64,000 nt of DNA, from NCBI GenBank assembly GCA_025924315.1, contig JAICIO010000010.1, positions 17,247-81,246 on the forward strand, in the 5' to 3' direction. The position numbers and the translations under genes were made by a program. Under the pieces are notes generated by a model. It saw nothing but the letters and a program-made list of their open reading frames with translations. It was not told the DNA's origin and ran no database searches. This DNA is from Phycisphaerae bacterium (GTDB taxonomy: Bacteria > Planctomycetota > Phycisphaerae > Tepidisphaerales > Tepidisphaeraceae). Of the stretch, positions 61,146 to 64,000 are shown piece after piece; within the stretch, counting starts at the first letter, position 1, and every line of letters begins with the position of its first letter.

Positions 61146-61943
61146 ATGAGCACATCGTTTGACATCACCTCTTCCGAACCGATCTTTGCCGTCGCGGACG
61201 TCGTCCGATCCGTTCGCTTCTATCGCGATGTTATCGGCTTCGAACACGAATGGCTCTGGGGCGATCCGCCTGTGCATGCCGGCGTGCGGTGGGCAAATAT
61301 CCAACTGATGTTTTCCAAGCGTCCCGATCTCGCCGAACGATCAGCGGGTCATCAGCATTTCTTCCGCGTGCAAAACGTCCGCGCGCTGTACGACCGTCAC
61401 AAATCAATCGGCGCGCCGATCGTTCACGACCTCGCGAACAAGGCGTGGGGCCTGGCGGAGTATGTCATCCGCGATCCCGATGGTTACGAACTTCGCTTTG
61501 CAGGGGGAGAGATCTACGAGCGCCCCAAGACGGCGACGGAATCGCTTCCGCCCCATATCATAGTCGAGGTGCACACGCCGTCCGTCGACGACGCGCGCAT
61601 GCTCATGCGCTCCGTCAAATGGGGCGACGATGAACCCACAACCGAAGCGTCGCTTAAGCAAACGCTCATCTGCATCACCGCGTTCGACACGCGCCAGGAT
61701 CCACCGCGCGCCATCGGTATGACGCGCGTCGTCGGCGATGGCAAACATTACTCCATCTGGGACGTCATCGTTCACCCCGACTACCAGGGCCAGAAGATCG
61801 GCACCGCCATGATGGAGCTCGCCCTCACCGAGCTCCGCAAGATCGCGAAGAGGGGCGCGTTCGTCGGCCTCTTCGCCGCCAAGCCCGGGTTCTACGAAAA
61901 GCTCGGATTTGTAAAAGGATGTGGAATGCACATCTCGCTGTGA
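61146..61943 (+). CDS. VOC (glyoxalase-like) and GNAT acetyltransferase fusion
   Basis: 265 residues. Residues 1-125 form a VOC domain: PIFAVADVVRSVRFYRDVIG, HQHFFRVQNVRALYDRHKSI and EYVIRDPDGYELRFAGGE. Residues 130-265 form a GNAT acetyltransferase: IGMTRVVGDGKHYSIWDVIV, HPDYQGQKIGTAMMELALTE (acetyl-CoA loop QGxxIG) and GLFAAKPGFYEKLGF. The first half may bind a small ligand, such as an antibiotic or metabolite, which the second acetylates; this is inference. 19 bases before the P450 gene, so probably one transcript. Confidence 0.88.
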   Translation: MSTSFDITSSEPIFAVADVVRSVRFYRDVIGFEHEWLWGDPPVHAGVRWANIQLMFSKRPDLAERSAGHQHFFRVQNVRALYDRHKSIGAPIVHDLANKAWGLAEYVIRDPDGYELRFAGGEIYERPKTATESLPPHIIVEVHTPSVDDARMLMRSVKWGDDEPTTEASLKQTLICITAFDTRQDPPRAIGMTRVVGDGKHYSIWDVIVHPDYQGQKIGTAMMELALTELRKIAKRGAFVGLFAAKPGFYEKLGFVKGCGMHISL

Positions 61944-61962
61944 CGACTACAATCCGCGAACC

Positions 61963-63732
61963 ATGTGGAACCGCATCGCGCCGCGATTGCGACGCGCTAT
62001 CTTTACTGCACTGGAAGACGCCGGTCAGCGCGGTGCGGACGAGGCGTCGATCGAAGATCTCGTTTTCCCAGTCCTGCGCGATCGGGAGAGCGCGGCGTCG
62101 TTCATCGTCGACTTCGCAGGCGCAGACGCTCAAAAGATCCTCGCGCAATTGAGCTCCAACGGCGCTGCCCGCTTAAGCGGGCAGCGCCGCGAACGCGCCA
62201 CGCATTTCTCCTCATCGGCGATGCACGTGTTCGACGTTGCCAAGGGTGAGGCGGACCGGTTCGAAGATCAGCACATCGGTTCGGAGCACATTCTGTTCGC
62301 GCTGCTTCGCATCGGTAACTCCGATGCATCGCAAGCACTCGCGAATGCCGGCCTCACCGTCGATAAGGTCCTGGCCGGCAAGAAGCAATGGATCCGCCTT
62401 CGCATGCCGCGAAGGCGAAGCGTCATCACGCGGCTCGCGGCGAAGGCGCGACTTCCCGGACGCGTGCATCGCGTGCTGACAATGCCAATGCTCGCGTGGC
62501 AGGTCTTCGTCAACAAAAGCCTCGCGCATCCGGCATACTGGAAGAATCCCTATCCGCTGTACCGAAAGTTTCAGCGGACGGATCCGGTGCGACGCGATCC
62601 GCTCGCGCCGGTATGGGTGCTCACGCGGTACGTCGACATCGTCGCGTATCTGCGCGATCCGCGGTTCAAGAAGGATCCATTCTCGATCGACGTGCTGCCC
62701 GATCGCTTACGCTCGCAGATGGAATTGCCGGACGAGCCGGCGCGGCCGGGCATGATGCCGGGTGGACCGCAGTCGATGCTGTTTCTCGATCCTCCGCGGC
62801 ACACGCGCATCCGCGCACTGTTCAATAAGGCCTTCACTCCGCGGACGCTACAAGTGCTTCGTCCGCGGATCGAGCACGTCGCGCAGTCGATGCTCGACAA
62901 GGTGGAGTCGCGCCCCGGATCGATGGACCTCATTCGCGATCTCGCCTATCCGCTGCCGACGGTCGTGATCGCGGAATTGCTCGGCTTTCCGCCGGAGGAT
63001 TACGAGCGGCTCAAGAAATGGTCCGACGACTTCGCCGCGACGCTTTCGTTCCGTCCGACCGAAAAGCAACACCACGCCGCCGCACAAAGCCGCGAAGAGA
63101 TGCGGCAGTACTTCGACCGGATCACGGATCGCCTGCGTAAGAACCCCGAAGACAATCTGATCAGCGGACTTCTCGCCGCCGAGTACGAACACAGCAAGCT
63201 TTCCCAGCAGGAGCTGTTCGCGAATTCCGTGCTGCTGATGGCGGCGGGTCACGAGACGACGACGAACCTCATCGGCAACGGCATGCTCGCATTGCTCCAG
63301 AATCCCGGTCAGCTCAAACTCCTCCGCGAGAATCCAAGTTTGATTGATTCTGCTATTGATGAACTATTGCGCTACGACAGCCCGGTCCAGTGGACAAGCC
63401 GCGTCGCGGGCGAGAACGTCACGATCGGCGGAACAAACATCGAGCGCGGCGAAATGGTCATCGCGTCGCTCGGCGCCGCCAACCGCGATCCGGATCAATT
63501 CTCCAATCCCGACCAACTCGACATCACGAGAAAAGACAACCGCCACATCGCCTTCGGCGGAGGCATCCACTTCTGCCTCGGCGCGGCGCTCGCGAAGATG
63601 GAAGGCGAGATCGCGATCATGGCGTTGATCGACCGGTTCCCGAAGATCGAGCTGGCGACCAGGAAGTTCGCCTGGCGCTCCGGCGCCGTCTTTCGAGGAT
63701 TGCATCACCTCCCGCTGCACGTGTCGCGCTAA
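61963..63732 (+). CDS. cytochrome P450 with an N-terminal Clp_N-like domain
   Basis: 589 residues from ATG 61963. Residues 1-145 match the double-repeat Clp_N domain of ClpA/ClpC chaperones: LRRAIFTALEDAGQRGADEA, then HFSSSAMHVFDVAKGEADRF and QHIGSEHILFALLRIG. Residues 185-589 are a full P450: AGHETTTNLIGNGMLALLQN (I helix, oxygen site), IDELLRYDSP (ExxR), and the haem loop IAFGGGIHFCLGAALAKMEG with C538. P450s oxidise small hydrophobic molecules with help from ferredoxin, which is not encoded nearby. The Clp_N part may be a docking or protein-interaction unit. Fusion is unusual. Confidence 0.9.
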   Translation: MWNRIAPRLRRAIFTALEDAGQRGADEASIEDLVFPVLRDRESAASFIVDFAGADAQKILAQLSSNGAARLSGQRRERATHFSSSAMHVFDVAKGEADRFEDQHIGSEHILFALLRIGNSDASQALANAGLTVDKVLAGKKQWIRLRMPRRRSVITRLAAKARLPGRVHRVLTMPMLAWQVFVNKSLAHPAYWKNPYPLYRKFQRTDPVRRDPLAPVWVLTRYVDIVAYLRDPRFKKDPFSIDVLPDRLRSQMELPDEPARPGMMPGGPQSMLFLDPPRHTRIRALFNKAFTPRTLQVLRPRIEHVAQSMLDKVESRPGSMDLIRDLAYPLPTVVIAELLGFPPEDYERLKKWSDDFAATLSFRPTEKQHHAAAQSREEMRQYFDRITDRLRKNPEDNLISGLLAAEYEHSKLSQQELFANSVLLMAAGHETTTNLIGNGMLALLQNPGQLKLLRENPSLIDSAIDELLRYDSPVQWTSRVAGENVTIGGTNIERGEMVIASLGAANRDPDQFSNPDQLDITRKDNRHIAFGGGIHFCLGAALAKMEGEIAIMALIDRFPKIELATRKFAWRSGAVFRGLHHLPLHVSR

Positions 63733-63846
63733 CTGTTTCGAACATCTTGATTGCTCACAACTTGCGCAATCGGTGGGTTCGTTTCGCTTTTTTCATCGGC
63801 GATCACTTCGGAACATTTTGGAACATCCGGGAACACAAACAGGCCC
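63733..63846. other. intergenic, no feature seen
   Basis: 114 bases after the P450 gene. No open frame with codon use like the neighbours, no tRNA, and no strong hairpin. It contains two CGGAACATTTTGGAACATC-like direct copies of GGAACAT. Confidence 0.5.
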
Positions 63847-63863
63847 GTAGGTCCGCTTCAGCG
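63847..63863. repeat. truncated GTAGGGT-family palindrome, cut by an insertion sequence
   Basis: GTAGGTCCGCTTCAGCG matches the left arm of the palindrome at 4131 (GTAGGGTCCGCTTCAGCGGA, one base shorter) and stops exactly where the IS end begins. The rest of the hairpin is missing. Confidence 0.6.
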
Positions 63864-64000
63864 CTGATCTTTCCCCACATCTATGCGCTGTTCAACTCAT
63901 AGCCGCGGACGAGGTGGTTGAGGGTTTGCCAGCCACGCCACAGCGTTTGCCATCCCGGATCGCCGTCACCTTTTCGGTTCATGAATCCGCCAAGCTGTGC
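63864..64000 (-). mobile_element. IS4-family (Tn5-like) insertion sequence, one end only
   Basis: CTGATCTTTCCCCACATCT at 63864-63882 is close to the 19-base ends of Tn5/IS50 (CTG start, ACATCT end) and overlaps the stop codon of the transposase gene, as in IS50. The element continues beyond the right edge, so its other end and full size are not seen. Confidence 0.65.
63881..64000 (-). CDS. IS4-family transposase, C-terminal fragment (cut by window edge)
   Basis: 39 residues and a stop: AQLGGFMNRKGDGDPGWQTL followed by WRGWQTLNHLVRGYEL. This is the conserved end of Tn5-like IS4 transposases (LGGFxxRKxDGxPG...LWRGW). The frame is open to the right edge, so the rest lies outside the window. Confidence 0.8.
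   Translation of the reverse strand, partial: AQLGGFMNRKGDGDPGWQTLWRGWQTLNHLVRGYELNSA

Overview
The window looks like a stretch of core chromosome from a GC-rich planctomycete, most likely of the Phycisphaerae/Tepidisphaerales (Humisphaera-like) kind. This is inferred from a PEP-CTERM protein with HAF repeats, a DUF1570-type exported peptidase-like protein, an Hc1-like mini-histone, several zinc-ribbon membrane proteins, many exported proteins of unknown function, and the general style of the proteins. No rRNA, CRISPR array, prophage or plasmid gene was seen. The only clear mobile element is the end of an IS4-family (Tn5-like) insertion sequence that runs off the right edge.

Layout. 1-6.2 kb: a cut sugar-phosphate isomerase/epimerase, two tandem paralogous polytopic membrane proteins (GT-C-like), a lipoprotein, MoaB, a PEP-CTERM protein, and tRNA-Glu(CTC) with a terminator. 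6.2-10.6 kb (minus strand): a PilZ protein, a PAS-PAS hybrid histidine kinase, a DEDDh exonuclease fused to a WYL-like domain, FabZ and an Hc1-like protein. 10.7-13.8 kb (plus): a LigD-type ligase and polymerase on separate genes, then a TlpA-like thioredoxin. 13.8-18.7 kb (minus): IlvE, a Lol-type ABC exporter (ATPase and permease) and LysS. 18.9-21.8 kb (plus): DUF1570 protein, FolK, PheA. 21.9-29 kb: a large exported protein, YihY, a DUF47-Pit phosphate uptake pair and an exported alpha/beta hydrolase. 29.1-30.8 kb (minus): an overlapping cmk-plsC-NTP pyrophosphohydrolase operon. 31-35 kb: a zinc-ribbon membrane protein, then a second NHEJ set (ligase, Ku, polymerase). 35-43 kb: a ribbon-helix-helix regulator, TrpB, RpiA, a FabF-type ketosynthase, ComB, a phosphodiesterase-like protein and small proteins. 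43.4-48.9 kb: an NtrC-type regulator divergent from a haem-c-type sensor kinase, two unknown proteins and an HDOD protein. 48.9-55.4 kb (minus): a five-gene operon of Maf glycosyltransferase, a nucleotidyltransferase/degenerate radical-SAM-SPASM fusion, NeuA, NeuB and NeuC, which reads as nonulosonic-acid synthesis and transfer to flagellin. 55.4-64 kb: membrane, FG-GAP and zinc-ribbon proteins, an RNase H with a zinc ribbon, a VOC-GNAT fusion, a Clp_N-cytochrome P450 fusion, and the IS end.

The most unusual non-coding signal is a set of about 15 long inverted repeats spread over the intergenic gaps. Many have arms that are palindromes themselves, so the DNA or RNA can fold either as one long hairpin or as two short ones. 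They belong to several unrelated sequence families but share one design. They lie between convergent, co-directional and divergent genes, even inside operons and over start codons, so simple termination does not explain them all. The insertion sequence at the right edge appears to have landed in one of them.
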